DNA of 64,000 bases from an uncultured Cohaesibacter sp. (GCF_963662805.1 NZ_OY759852.1:62001-126000), one strand, 5' to 3'; shown: positions 16,505 to 25,030, counted from the stretch's first letter. A program made the numbers and translations. The notes: generated by a model from the letters alone, not told the origin.

Positions 16505-17455
16505 TCAGAAGCTGTAGGGGTAGCGGATCCAGTGCTCGATCACGGCAAGGTCCTTCTCCGGCATGTAGCTGTATTTGCCTTCATGCTCTGCATAGACCTT
16601 CATGGCGATCTGCGGCCAGATCTTCTTGTTGATCAGCATCGAGAAATACCAGGCCATGGGAAAGCCGAGTTTGCGGTCATAGTCCTGCAGGAAGTTGGAC
16701 AGATCCGCGCCTTCCAAGGCGAGATTGCTTTCGTCGGGCACCGGCAGAGTCTTGACCGGCAAAGGCGTCGCTTCCATCTTGCGTTCGCCGAAGCGATCCA
16801 TGAAGGGAAGCAGCTTTAGCACAAAGTGATCGCAGAAGCGCTCCTTGCCACCGGCGCTCGACTTGTCCCATTCCTCCAGAAAGCGGATATAGCGCAAATC
16901 CGAGCCTTCTGAAGCCAACTGCTTGCTGACAAGCTCGCTGATGTCGGTGATGGAATGGAAATCATATCTTGGCGGCGACAGGGTCGCCGGTTTGACGCGG
17001 GCCTGCATGGCTCCGTGCGGGTCTAGCAGCTCTTCGATATCGTCTGGAATGTGATCCTCGATGAAGAGATCATGGTCGACCACTTCAACCAGCTCCTCCA
17101 CTTCCAGCTGGACGAAATCGGCGGCACGTTTGCCCTTTGGCGCGACGAAATAGTGGGTCTGGCCATCAAAGCGCGTGGTCAGATAACCTTTGGACCCATA
17201 TTGCTCGAACAGCGAGAACATGTCGAAGTCGGATTCAATCTCGGCCCATTTGCGCAGGCTCGACGCAATGCGCTGGTGGTCGGCATCGACCACGCCGCCG
17301 ATGCGATACCAGTCCGACCGGGTCACGCGATAGCGGAAGGGATAGTCGGGCAGAACGGTGCTGATCGCCTCGACCAGTGAAACGTGATGCGCCCCCGGTG
17401 AGACCCGATTGCAGATCTCCTCGAGATTCTTTGTGCGCGGCTGCAAATCTGTCAT
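16505..17455 (-). CDS. Unknown nif-operon protein, 316 aa
   Basis: I do not recognise this family. From an ATG at 17455 with an AGGAAAG box the product is 316 aa, soluble, with no signal peptide or membrane segment and no cysteine cluster. An acidic stretch rich in Val and Glu lies near residues 107-135 (LEVEELVEVVDHDLFIEDHIPDDIEELL). The second half is helical and aromatic (LGFPMAWYFSMLINKKIWPQIAMKVYAEHEGKYSY). It begins nine bases after the small gene that follows nifY and is the last gene of the nifH transcript. It is therefore co-expressed with nitrogenase. The place is occupied in Azotobacter by an LRV iron-sulfur protein gene, but no leucine-rich repeats are visible here. Confidence 0.75.
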   Translation of the reverse strand: MTDLQPRTKNLEEICNRVSPGAHHVSLVEAISTVLPDYPFRYRVTRSDWYRIGGVVDADHQRIASSLRKWAEIESDFDMFSLFEQYGSKGYLTTRFDGQTHYFVAPKGKRAADFVQLEVEELVEVVDHDLFIEDHIPDDIEELLDPHGAMQARVKPATLSPPRYDFHSITDISELVSKQLASEGSDLRYIRFLEEWDKSSAGGKERFCDHFVLKLLPFMDRFGERKMEATPLPVKTLPVPDESNLALEGADLSNFLQDYDRKLGFPMAWYFSMLINKKIWPQIAMKVYAEHEGKYSYMPEKDLAVIEHWIRYPYSF

Positions 17456-17463
17456 TGGCTTTC

Positions 17464-17736
17464 CTAGTCCTCCCAAGCCTCGATTTCCGCCACGACGATG
17501 CCGGTTGCCCGATCCGTGTCGCGAGTAAAGGAAATACACCCCTCTCCCCCGGCTACAAGATAGAGATTGAAGGTCTCGCACTCGCGCACCGGCGTTGCGG
17601 CGGCAATGTCATCATCCTGACAATAGGTAAAGTGAATGTCGGGCCACTCCTTGCGCAAACGGGCTGAGATCTCCTCCCCGAGATCTGCTCCGGCAAGGGC
17701 CTTGACGACGTCATCCAGGATCGGCTCGGCAATCAT
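17464..17736 (-). CDS. Small nif protein downstream of nifY (DUF6129-like)
   Basis: A 90-aa acidic protein, MIAEPILDDVVKALAGADL to EIEAWED. Its ATG overlaps the nifY stop (ATGA), so it is translationally coupled to nifY. It resembles the small unnamed protein that follows nifY in gammaproteobacterial clusters, which I recall as DUF6129; that name is from memory. No cofactor motif is visible except isolated cysteines. The predicted fold is alpha/beta with the strand NLYLVAGGEGCISF near residue 55. A longer frame to 17802 lies inside nifY and is rejected. Confidence 0.72.
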   Translation of the reverse strand: MIAEPILDDVVKALAGADLGEEISARLRKEWPDIHFTYCQDDDIAAATPVRECETFNLYLVAGGEGCISFTRDTDRATGIVVAEIEAWED

Positions 17737-18464
17737 TCGTCTGCCTCTTCCATGAACCCGGCCAGAGTGGCAGCCTCCTGCCCCATGATGCGAGCGAGCC
17801 ATGGCGGCGGCGTTCCGGCCAGAACCGTCTGGAGCTTGCCCAACACATCCCGGGCCTCACCTCCCGTCAGATGCTTGATCGGGTGAATGTTGGCGCGGAC
17901 CACCTTGGCGGCGGCAGGCCCACCAATCGAAGCCACATAAACAACGTCGCAATCCCCGATCAGCGAGGCACGCCACTTGTTCTTGTCTTCCACGTCTTCA
18001 GGCTGGGTGGTGGAGCGTTCATCGATCAGACGGAGCTCGGTCGCGGACACCTGATAGACGAGGAAACGGTTGCAAGAACCGAAATGTCCATCCAGTTCTT
18101 CAGCCCGGTTGGAGGCACAGGCGACGCGGATCGAGCCGGGCATGTCGCCATCCTGATAGGCATCGAGCCGGAGAGCATTTTCCTCGGCCTCGACCCCTTC
18201 CCCCTTTAGGATGCGCAAGGCAGACTTGACCTTCTCAGAAGGCACCTTGATCAGCTCTTCGCCACCGGCCTTGCGGAAGGTCTTCATGCCGAGGTTGGCA
18301 AACTTGTCTTCGGTCAGGGGAAGGCCGACCGCGTCGCTCAGAATACCGATGAGCACACCAGTGCTGACTTCCGGCATCTGGTTGGCAGCCAAGCCAATGC
18401 GAAGAGCCAACTCGCGCGACAGGGCCGTGGGCTGGGTCTCTATCTGGGACTGGGTCATGGTCAT
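17733..18464 (-). CDS. nifY: NifY/NafY, apo-dinitrogenase and FeMo-cofactor binding protein
   Basis: A 243-aa NafY-type protein that binds apo-MoFe protein and FeMo-cofactor during the final insertion step. The N-terminal helical domain (to about residue 100) resembles the NafY core that docks on apo-dinitrogenase. The C-terminal half is the NifX-like cofactor-binding domain, with VACASNRAEELDGHFGSCNRFLVYQV near residues 114-139 and DVVYVASIGGPAAAKVVRANIHPIK near 172-196. The second ATG at 18458 is better placed from the GGGAG box than the first. Downstream it is coupled to a small orf; upstream it follows a ferredoxin gene. Confidence 0.88.
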   Translation of the reverse strand: MTMTQSQIETQPTALSRELALRIGLAANQMPEVSTGVLIGILSDAVGLPLTEDKFANLGMKTFRKAGGEELIKVPSEKVKSALRILKGEGVEAEENALRLDAYQDGDMPGSIRVACASNRAEELDGHFGSCNRFLVYQVSATELRLIDERSTTQPEDVEDKNKWRASLIGDCDVVYVASIGGPAAAKVVRANIHPIKHLTGGEARDVLGKLQTVLAGTPPPWLARIMGQEAATLAGFMEEADE

Positions 18465-18551
18465 GCTCCCTGATCTCTATTGAAGGAAAAAAGGGGCACA
18501 TACTGGCGGAGAAAACCAGTGATCTTCGCTTCGATGCGCCCCAGTGGGCAA

Positions 18552-18749
18552 TTACGCCGCAGGGATGATGCAGCCATCCTCGAAGCAAAGCTCGGCACAT
18601 CTCGGGTTATCGTGCTCGCCTTCACATTCGGTGCATTTGGTGGCGTCGATGGCATAGATGCCTTTTTTCGGGAAAATAGCGCTGGTCGGGCATTCCGGTT
18701 CACAGTCGCCACAGGCGGTGCAAAGATCGGATACGATAGTCATGGCCAT
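18552..18749 (-). CDS. Small 2[4Fe-4S] ferredoxin
   Basis: A 65-aa ferredoxin with CTACGDCEPECP near residues 10-21. The second cluster motif is of the longer type, CTECEGEHDNPRCAELC near 39-55, as in nif-associated FdxN-like proteins. The start ATG has an AGGAG box. It lies between nifT and nifY inside the nifH transcript and probably provides electrons to nitrogenase or to cofactor assembly. Sequence alone cannot decide which. Confidence 0.88.
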   Translation of the reverse strand: MAMTIVSDLCTACGDCEPECPTSAIFPKKGIYAIDATKCTECEGEHDNPRCAELCFEDGCIIPAA

Positions 18750-18798
18750 GGTCTGGTCTCCTAAGCTAGGACAAAAAACTGCGCCTCAAGCGTGTGGT

Positions 18799-19011
18799 CT
18801 AACCACGCTTGAACCGCAGGGTTACGGGAAATTCTGGTCGTGGGGATATCGGATCGACATAATATTTCGACCCGTCTGACAGCTCCACTGTGCCGCCCCA
18901 GGCGTCGCTGGTATCGGTCTCGACGGAAGTGATGACTTCCTCAAGATCCTTTTTGGCAACGTAAAAGAGCAGCTCACCTTTTTCATTGTGTCGCAACATG
19001 ACGCTCGGCAT
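18799..19011 (-). CDS. nifT: NifT (FixU-like) small protein
   Basis: A 70-aa protein of the NifT/FixU family, MPSVMLRHNEKGELLFYVAKKDLEEV with the conserved WGGTVELSDGSKYYVDP block near residues 38-54. It follows nifK, as in most nif operons, with an AAGGAG ribosome site. Function is unknown; mutants in other bacteria show little or no phenotype. Confidence 0.93.
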   Translation of the reverse strand: MPSVMLRHNEKGELLFYVAKKDLEEVITSVETDTSDAWGGTVELSDGSKYYVDPISPRPEFPVTLRFKRG

Positions 19012-19037
19012 GTGGGTCTCCTTTTGAAAGGCCCAAT

Positions 19038-19067
19038 CCCCCCGTCACAATCGGCGGTGACGAGGGG
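19038..19067 (-). other. Hairpin between nifK and nifT
   Basis: CCCCCCGTCAC and GTGACGAGGGG can pair around a short loop. No T-run follows, so it is more likely an mRNA-stability or attenuation structure than a full terminator. It could explain lower expression of the genes after nifHDK. Confidence 0.45.
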
Positions 19068-19092
19068 CTCTGGGAGGATCGTTGAACGGGAC

Positions 19093-20664
19093 TTAGCGAA
19101 CCAGATCGTAGTTGTAGTCCGTGGTCCCCATGCCCATGGTTTCCTTGTCCAACTGCTCGAGAACAGCATTGGTCAGGGTCGTCAGGATGGTCATGGCACC
19201 TTCATAGCCCAGCGTGGTGGAGCGATGCAGGTGATGGCGATCGAAGATCGGGAAGCCGATGCGAATGAGCGGCACCCGGAACTCCTCACCCTTGTAGAGG
19301 GTGTCGCGTTCGATGAACTTGCCGTAAGAGTTGCCGATCATGAAGTCAGGCTTGTCGGTGAAGACCAGCGAGCGCATGTGCCAAAGGTCCTTGCCGACAT
19401 GGACTTCGCAATCCTTGCCGTAGGGGCTGTCGGACAGGATCTTGTCCATGGCCTTCTTCCAGCGCTTGTTGGCGTGGTGGCAAATGATGTGACGCGGTTC
19501 AGCACCAAGCTCGAGCAGGAAGGATGCCATGCCCATGACGAAGTCGGCATCGCCCCAGAGAGCGTATTTCTTGCCATGCAGCCAGGCGTGACTGTCGGTC
19601 ATCATGTCGACGAGGCGACCGCGTTCGAGTTCGATGGAGGCCGGGATGTCCTTGCCGGTGATCTCGGCAACCTTCATCAGGAACTCGTCGGTCCATTTGA
19701 GGCCCATCGGGATGTTGATGGCAGGGGTTTCGTGGTTCCAGGTTGCCTTGGTGAACTTGCGGGTCTTGACCAGCTGCCACGGCTGCAGAAGCAGGGTGTC
19801 CTTGGCGTTCGGCGCATCCTTGACTTCTTCCTGAGTGGTGCCGCCCGAATACATGCGGTATTTGCCGTCTGCCGGGGTGTCGAGCACTTCGGAAGGATCG
19901 CAGAGCAGCGAATATTCGACGCCCATTTCCTTCATGTAGCGATGCATCACCCGATAGTTGCCAAGGTAGGTCTCGAAGCCCGGCACAATGTTGATCTTGC
20001 CGTTGGAGCCAACTTCCTTGTCATCCATCTTGTTGAGGGTGAAGTAACGGATGGTGCCTTCGAACATGTTGTCCCAGCCGGTGGTATGAGAGCCAACAAA
20101 GCTTGGGGTGTGAGCGAAGGGAACCGGATAATCCGCTTCGATGTGGCCTTCCTTGCGGGCGTTGCCGATGAAGGCGTTGAGGTCGTCACCGATGACTTCG
20201 GCCATGCAGGTGGTGGAGACCATGATCATGTCGGGCTTGTAGAGCGCCTTGGCGTTCTCAAGGCCGTCGAACATGTTCTTCTGGCCACCGAACACGGCGG
20301 CATCCTCGATCATGGAGTCCGATACGCAGGCGATCGGTTCCTTGAAGTGGCGGTTGAAGTAGGTGCGGAAATAGGCAACGCAGCCTTGCGAACCATGCAC
20401 ATATGGCAGGGCATTCTGGAACCCGAGGGAACACAGCACTGCGCCTAGCGGCTGGCAGGCCTTGGCCGGGTTGATCGTCAGAGCTTCACGGGAGAAGTTC
20501 AGCTCCTTGTATTCCTCGGTGGTCGTCCAGGTGAAGACTTCGGCGATCTTGTCCGCGGCGACCTTCTCTTCGAACATGGCCTGCTTGTTGCCAAGGGTCT
20601 GTTTGTAATCCTCGTCACGGAAGAGAGGATAGCTGGGTTTGATATTCTCTACATTCTGACTCAT
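19093..20664 (-). CDS. nifK: Nitrogenase MoFe protein beta chain
   Basis: The beta subunit of molybdenum dinitrogenase, which shares the P-cluster with NifD. It is 523 aa from the ATG at 20664, preceded by an ideal AGGAGG. P-cluster ligands are at Cys70 (AKACQPLG), Cys95 (GSQGCVAYFR) and Cys153 (STTCMAEV), the same numbers as in Azotobacter NifK. Its long N-terminal extension (residues 1-50, with YPLFRDEDYKQ) is the type found in the Azotobacter/Klebsiella group. Lies 100 bases downstream of nifD. Confidence 0.98.
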   Translation of the reverse strand: MSQNVENIKPSYPLFRDEDYKQTLGNKQAMFEEKVAADKIAEVFTWTTTEEYKELNFSREALTINPAKACQPLGAVLCSLGFQNALPYVHGSQGCVAYFRTYFNRHFKEPIACVSDSMIEDAAVFGGQKNMFDGLENAKALYKPDMIMVSTTCMAEVIGDDLNAFIGNARKEGHIEADYPVPFAHTPSFVGSHTTGWDNMFEGTIRYFTLNKMDDKEVGSNGKINIVPGFETYLGNYRVMHRYMKEMGVEYSLLCDPSEVLDTPADGKYRMYSGGTTQEEVKDAPNAKDTLLLQPWQLVKTRKFTKATWNHETPAINIPMGLKWTDEFLMKVAEITGKDIPASIELERGRLVDMMTDSHAWLHGKKYALWGDADFVMGMASFLLELGAEPRHIICHHANKRWKKAMDKILSDSPYGKDCEVHVGKDLWHMRSLVFTDKPDFMIGNSYGKFIERDTLYKGEEFRVPLIRIGFPIFDRHHLHRSTTLGYEGAMTILTTLTNAVLEQLDKETMGMGTTDYNYDLVR

Positions 20665-20720
20665 TTGGTCCTCCTTCGCGCCACTCATGCGTAGACGGGC
20701 GAAAGGTTTGAGAAATGGAG

Positions 20721-20753
20721 GTCGGCCACTGAACTCTCAACAAGAGGGCCGAC
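20721..20753 (-). other. Hairpin between nifD and nifK
   Basis: GTCGGCC and GGCCGAC form a 7-bp stem about 60 bases before the nifK start. No T-run follows. It may stabilise processed nifHD mRNA. Confidence 0.35.
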
Positions 20754-20764
20754 CCGGCCGATGC

Positions 20765-22237
20765 TTATTCCGCTGCGATGGCTTCTGGTTCGCTTGCGCG
20801 TTTCCATGGTGGCGTGAGGCTGTCCCAGCAGGGGTTGTTCAGCGTCATGTCCATGTCGCGGGCGAAGATGGCAAAGCCGTCATAGCCGTGGTAGGGGCCG
20901 GAATAGTCCCAGGAATGCATCTGGCGGAAGGGGATGCCCATCTTCTGGAAGATGTATTTCTCCTTGATGCCGGAGCCGATCAGGTCAGGCTTGACGCGTT
21001 TGACGAATTCTTCGAACTCGTAACCGGTCACGTCATCGTAGATCAGGGTTGCATTGCCCATTTCAGGGATGGTGCGGTCATAGTCGTCGTTGTGCGCGAA
21101 CTCGTAACCGGTACCAACCACTTCCATGCCCAGATCTTCATAGGCACCGATGATGTGGCGCGGACGCAGGCCGCCGACATAGAGCATGACGCGCTTGCCT
21201 TCGAGACGCGGGCGGTATTTCTCGACCACTGCCTGCCACTCGGACTTGTATTTCTCGATGACGCGCTCGGCGCCTTCCTTGATCTTGTCGTCGAAGCGCT
21301 CAGCAATGGCGCGCAGCGACTCTTCGATCTTGGTGGGGCCAAAGAAGTTATATTCCATCCAGGGCACACCGAACTTCTCTTCCATATAGCGGGAGATGTA
21401 GTTCATCGAGCGATAGCAGTGCAGCAGGTTCAACTTGGCTTTGGGCGTATTTTCCATTTCCGCCAGAGTGCCGTCGCCGGACCATTGTGCAATCACGCGG
21501 AGGCCCATTTCTTCAAGGAGAATGCGGGACGCCCATGCATCACCACCGATGTTATAGTCGCCGATGATGGTGACGTCATACTCGGTTGCTTCAAATTCCT
21601 TGCCCGTTGCTGGATCGATCACCCAGTCGCGGATGGCGTCGTTGGCAATGTGGTGCCCAAGCGACTGGGACACACCACGGAAGCCTTCGCAGCGAACCGG
21701 AACCATGGTTTTGTTGTGTTGGACAGACTTGGTCTTGGCAACAGCTTCGATGTCGTCACCGATGAGACCGATCGGGCATTCGGACTGGATCGAGATACCC
21801 TTGGACAGCGGGAACAGCATTTCGATCTCGTCGATCAGCTTGTCCAGCTTCTTGTCGCCACCGAACACGATGTCCTTTTCCTGGAAATCGGACGTGAAGT
21901 TCATGGTAGTGAAGGTGTTCACACCGGTGGTGCCGACATAATAGTTGCGGCGACCGGCGCGGGAATATTGTCCGCAGCCAACAGGACCGTGGGAGATATG
22001 GATCATATCCTTGACCGGCCCCCAGACCACGCCGCGAGATCCGGCATAGGCACAGCCGCGGATGGTCATAACGCCGGGCTGGGATTTACGGTTGGACGTA
22101 ATACACTTGCTGGATTTCTCGACTTCCTGGTCGTTCAGGGTCAGATGCTTCGCACGCTCGGTGCGCGCTTTCTCAGGATAGACTTCAAGCACCTCCTGGA
22201 TGAGGGCTTCGGTCTCTTCTTTCGTCAGATTGGTCAT
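20765..22237 (-). CDS. nifD: Nitrogenase MoFe protein alpha chain
   Basis: The alpha subunit of molybdenum dinitrogenase, holding FeMo-cofactor and half of the P-cluster. It is 490 aa from the ATG at 22237. P-cluster ligands are Cys62 (IRGCAYAG), Cys88 (GPVGCGQY) and Cys154 (QSECPIGLIGDD). FeMo-cofactor ligands are Cys274 (LLHCYRSMNY) and His441 (RQMHSWDYSGPYHG). The neighbouring Val70, Gln190-equivalent (SQSLGHH) and His195-equivalent residues needed for N2 reduction are present, so this is a Mo enzyme and not a Vnf/Anf type. A frame extending to 22291 lacks a ribosome site and is not used. Confidence 0.98.
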   Translation of the reverse strand: MTNLTKEETEALIQEVLEVYPEKARTERAKHLTLNDQEVEKSSKCITSNRKSQPGVMTIRGCAYAGSRGVVWGPVKDMIHISHGPVGCGQYSRAGRRNYYVGTTGVNTFTTMNFTSDFQEKDIVFGGDKKLDKLIDEIEMLFPLSKGISIQSECPIGLIGDDIEAVAKTKSVQHNKTMVPVRCEGFRGVSQSLGHHIANDAIRDWVIDPATGKEFEATEYDVTIIGDYNIGGDAWASRILLEEMGLRVIAQWSGDGTLAEMENTPKAKLNLLHCYRSMNYISRYMEEKFGVPWMEYNFFGPTKIEESLRAIAERFDDKIKEGAERVIEKYKSEWQAVVEKYRPRLEGKRVMLYVGGLRPRHIIGAYEDLGMEVVGTGYEFAHNDDYDRTIPEMGNATLIYDDVTGYEFEEFVKRVKPDLIGSGIKEKYIFQKMGIPFRQMHSWDYSGPYHGYDGFAIFARDMDMTLNNPCWDSLTPPWKRASEPEAIAAE

Positions 22238-22311
22238 GACTTGAGGTCCCGTGGCAAAGGTGAGGGCTAATCTGCCCCACACCTTGATCAACAGTAGGGG
22301 TGAAAACGAAC

Positions 22312-23193
22312 TTAGGCGGCAGCGCCCGCGTCAGCGGTCTGGCCAACAATGCTTTCGTCTTCGGGTTCCATGATTCCGAATTCCATCAACAGGTCTTCGA
22401 GGTCATCCATGGAGATCGGCTCAGGAATGACGAACTTTTCGTTGTCGATGATTTTCTGCGCCAAGGAGCGATACTCATCAGCCTGTTTTGCGGTCGGATC
22501 ATATTCGATCACGGTCATGCGGCGGATTTCAGCGTGCTGCACCACGTTGTCACGCGGGACGAAGTGGATCATCTGGGTGCCGAGTTTGGCAGCCAAAGCT
22601 TCGATCAGTTCGTCTTCGCGGTCGGTGTTACGGGAGTTGCAGATCAGGCCTGCCAGACGTACGCCGCCGGAGTTGGCGTATTTCACGATGCCTTTGGAAA
22701 TGTTGTTGGCTGCATACATGGCCATCATTTCACCGGAGCAGACAATGTAGATTTCCTGAGCCTTGTTTTCACGGATCGGCATTGCGAAGCCACCGCAGAC
22801 AACGTCACCAAGAACGTCGTAGAAAACGAAGTCGAGGTCATCCTCGTAAGCGCCCTCTTCCTCAAGGAAGTTGATGGCCGTGATAACGCCGCGACCTGCA
22901 CAGCCAACCCCGGGCTCCGGACCACCGGATTCGACGCATTTGATGTCGGCATAACCGACTTTCAACACGTCCTCGAGTTCCAGATCCTCAACAGAGCCAG
23001 CTTCTGCAGCCAGATGCATGATCGTGGTCTGTGCTTTGGAATGCAGAATGAGGCGCGTGGAATCAGCTTTCGGATCGCAGCCGACAATCATGACTTTCTT
23101 GCCGAGCTCTGCAAGTCCGGCAACGAGATTTTGCGTGGTGGTGGACTTACCAATACCACCCTTCCCGTAAATTGCGCATTGACGAAGTGCCAT
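22312..23193 (-). CDS. nifH: Nitrogenase iron protein
   Basis: The homodimeric ATP-dependent electron donor to MoFe protein, also needed for FeMo-cofactor and P-cluster synthesis. It is 293 aa from the ATG at 23193 with an AAGGAG box. Walker A GKGGIGKS is at residues 10-17, and the [4Fe-4S] ligands are Cys98 (VGCAGRG) and Cys133 (DVVCGGFAMP). Arg101, the residue ADP-ribosylated by DraT in some alphaproteobacteria, is conserved; no draT/draG is in the window. First gene of the nifH operon with its own sigma-54 promoter. Confidence 0.99.
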   Translation of the reverse strand: MALRQCAIYGKGGIGKSTTTQNLVAGLAELGKKVMIVGCDPKADSTRLILHSKAQTTIMHLAAEAGSVEDLELEDVLKVGYADIKCVESGGPEPGVGCAGRGVITAINFLEEEGAYEDDLDFVFYDVLGDVVCGGFAMPIRENKAQEIYIVCSGEMMAMYAANNISKGIVKYANSGGVRLAGLICNSRNTDREDELIEALAAKLGTQMIHFVPRDNVVQHAEIRRMTVIEYDPTAKQADEYRSLAQKIIDNEKFVIPEPISMDDLEDLLMEFGIMEPEDESIVGQTADAGAAA

Positions 23194-23275
23194 AGGTCTT
23201 CTCCTTGGAGGCTTGTTGAGAGTCGTTTGTCTCACAAACAAAAAAGATCGTGAGACGGCGTCTGCCAAAGAGAAT

Positions 23276-23291
23276 TGCAAAGGGTGTGCCA
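23276..23291 (-). promoter_or_regulatory. Sigma-54 promoter of nifHDK
   Basis: The minus strand reads TGGCACACCCTTTGCA, a perfect -24/-12 element ending 83 bases before the nifH start. Confidence 0.95.
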
Positions 23292-23391
23292 AGTCTGTTT
23301 TATTCTTTCAACTTACTGATTTAATTGAATATTAATTTTCAGTTTACGGGTTTTTACGTGGGTTTGAATGGCGACACAAACCCGCGATTTT

Positions 23392-23407
23392 TGTCGCACA
23401 GTCGACA
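23392..23407 (-). promoter_or_regulatory. NifA upstream activator site for nifH
   Basis: TGTCGCACAGTCGACA fits TGT-N10-ACA and lies about 100 bp upstream of the -24 element, the classical distance. Confidence 0.9.
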
Positions 23408-23605
23408 GAGTGTCAGATGGCTTGTCGGGTTTTGAGGACCTGTCGCACGGACTTGTCGGGCTCAATTGCCCGATCACTCGAAAGCCGTATTCGGATCGAT
23501 GGTGGCCCTCGTCCCGTCCGGGGCATGTCCTGATACATTCTATATAGGCCTCTGGGAGGGCTGGATGCCCTCAGCGCTTGCCAAAAAGCCGACAATAAGC
23601 GGCAT

Positions 23606-23621
23606 TGTCCTGTTTGCGACA
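23606..23621 (+). promoter_or_regulatory. NifA upstream activator site for the SIR2-like gene
   Basis: TGTCCTGTTTGCGACA fits TGT-N10-ACA and lies 59 bp before the plus-strand -24 element at 23680. Confidence 0.7.
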
Positions 23622-23679
23622 AAGCTCATTTCGCCTATTTTCCCATTTATTTCTGATACTTACGTAAATATCCGCAATC

Positions 23680-23695
23680 TGGTTCGGTTCTTGCT
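23680..23695 (+). promoter_or_regulatory. Candidate sigma-54 promoter of the SIR2-like gene
   Basis: TGGTTCGGTTCTTGCT keeps the invariant GG and GC ten bases apart but lacks the CAC of the consensus. It ends 42 bases before the ATG at 23738. With the NifA site upstream, this makes nif co-regulation likely. Confidence 0.68.
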
Positions 23696-23737
23696 TACCT
23701 ACTTCAACAACAGAGTTTCGAGACCAGCGAGGACGGA

Positions 23738-24589
23738 ATGGCTCATTCAGACCTTCAAGCAATTATCGACAAGATCTCAACCGGCGATGTCGTGCCCTAT
23801 CTCGGGCCGGGCGTTCTGTTCGACGTCAAACATGCCGTGACGGGCGATGCCATGCCTGCGGACAGCGACAGCCTGATCATTACCATGAACCGCGGACGTC
23901 CGATGGCGCCCAAGCTGATGTATGAATTCCCGCGCGCGGCGATGAACCAGGAGCTGAAACGCGGGCGACGGTTCGTTGAGCAGTTCCTGACCAAACTCTA
24001 TGGTGAGCAGAGCTGGACCCGTTCGGCGCTGCATGACTGGCTGAAAGAAATCAACCCTTCCTACGTCATCGACATCAACCGCGACACCCAATTGCAGGAC
24101 AGCTTCGACAGTGAACCACATCTGCTCATTCAGGGCGTTGCGCGGATTGGTGGAACCGACTTCCGCTATATCCTCAACGAACATGACGGTACGAGCTACC
24201 ACGCGGTGACGGCAGAGACGGCCAACGTCGATCTGCCCAAGCTGTTCAAGCCGCTTGGCTCCCCTGCCCCGCAGCCGACCTACATCGCCTCGGATGCCGA
24301 CTTTGTCGACTATATCACAGAGCTGATGGGCGGGTTTGGTGTGCCGTCCTTCATCAAGGACTATCGCAAGGGCAAACAATATCTGTTTCTAGGCATGCGC
24401 TTCACGCGGGACACCGAACGCATGGTGATGTCCGACATCACCTATGACGCCGCAGAGCCTGCCGGTTGGGCCTTGATCGCAGAGCCGACCGACAAGGAAC
24501 GGCGCTACTGCAAGAAGAAGAATATCGAGATCATCGAGATGGACATGCCCGCCTTCCTCGATCTGGCGCTTGGTGCGGTCGCGGCCTGA
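23738..24589 (+). CDS. SIR2-like domain protein divergent from nifH
   Basis: A 283-aa soluble protein with a SIR2-like Rossmann core: the N-terminal TGDVVPYLGPGVLF resembles the nucleotide-binding loop of SIR2-like domains. Near residues 90-110 LKEINPSYVIDINRDTQLQDSF looks like the following segment, and near 215 KQYLFLGMRFTRDTERMV looks like the late strand. No zinc-ribbon cysteines of true deacetylases are visible, so NAD-dependent deacylation is not assured. It starts beside a sigma-54 promoter and NifA site, and a hemerythrin gene follows 30 bases later. Similar genes occur next to nifH in gammaproteobacterial clusters, but no function is established to my knowledge. Confidence 0.75.
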   Translation: MAHSDLQAIIDKISTGDVVPYLGPGVLFDVKHAVTGDAMPADSDSLIITMNRGRPMAPKLMYEFPRAAMNQELKRGRRFVEQFLTKLYGEQSWTRSALHDWLKEINPSYVIDINRDTQLQDSFDSEPHLLIQGVARIGGTDFRYILNEHDGTSYHAVTAETANVDLPKLFKPLGSPAPQPTYIASDADFVDYITELMGGFGVPSFIKDYRKGKQYLFLGMRFTRDTERMVMSDITYDAAEPAGWALIAEPTDKERRYCKKKNIEIIEMDMPAFLDLALGAVAA

Positions 24590-24619
24590 AACGCAAGGAT
24601 ACAGGATGGAGAGACAGGC

Positions 24620-25030
24620 ATGGTTCTGCTGACATGGGACGACAGCCGACATCAGCTTGGCGTCGACGAAATGGACGAAACGCATCAGGAATTCGCCGAT
24701 CTCGTCAACCGGCTGGGGAAAGAGACGGACAAGGCGGCCTTCCAACGCCTGTTCGTCGAGCTGTTCGAGCACGCCAAGGTGCATTTCGAGCATGAAGAGC
24801 ATCTGATGGAGGAGAGCGGCTTCCCCGCCCTGTCAGAGCATCGCTCGGAGCATGCCCGCGTGCTGGGTCAGCTCAACCAGATCAACCGGATGGTCCAGAA
24901 AGGGCGGATCACCTTCGGGCAGTCCTTCGTTGCGGGTCTGCCAAGCTGGTTCGATCTTCATGCAGCCACGATGGACAGCGCCCTTGCCGCGCATCTCAAG
25001 ACCAAAAGCAAAAGGTCGAGTGCGAGATAA
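24620..25030 (+). CDS. Bacteriohemerythrin
   Basis: A 136-aa single-domain hemerythrin that binds O2 at a di-iron site. The iron ligands are visible in HQLGVDEMDETHQEF (His about 22), HAKVHFEHEEHLMEESG (His and Glu near 52-60) and HRSEHARVL (His near 73-77). The last ligand pair is in WFDLHAATMDSALAAHL near residues 112-128. It follows the SIR2-like gene with a GGAGAG box and probably shares its NifA-dependent promoter. A role in scavenging or delivering oxygen around nitrogenase is a reasonable inference. Confidence 0.9.
   Translation: MVLLTWDDSRHQLGVDEMDETHQEFADLVNRLGKETDKAAFQRLFVELFEHAKVHFEHEEHLMEESGFPALSEHRSEHARVLGQLNQINRMVQKGRITFGQSFVAGLPSWFDLHAATMDSALAAHLKTKSKRSSAR

Larger units (their letters stand above)
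23194..23737. other. Divergent control region between nifH and the SIR2-like gene
   Basis: This 544-base non-coding region contains two oppositely oriented sigma-54 promoters, each with its own NifA site (listed separately). An AT-rich stretch at about 23300-23345 could bend DNA or bind IHF. Further TGTCG/CGACA half-sites are scattered at 23370-23460. Confidence 0.7.

Noticed and set aside
21564..21941. Plus-strand frames opposite nifD
   Set aside because: Antisense shadows of nifD, which is intact with all cluster ligands.
23466..23840. Plus-strand 124-aa frame upstream of the SIR2-like gene
   Set aside because: It runs through the NifA site and promoter, overlaps the SIR2-like gene in another frame, and has no protein resemblance.
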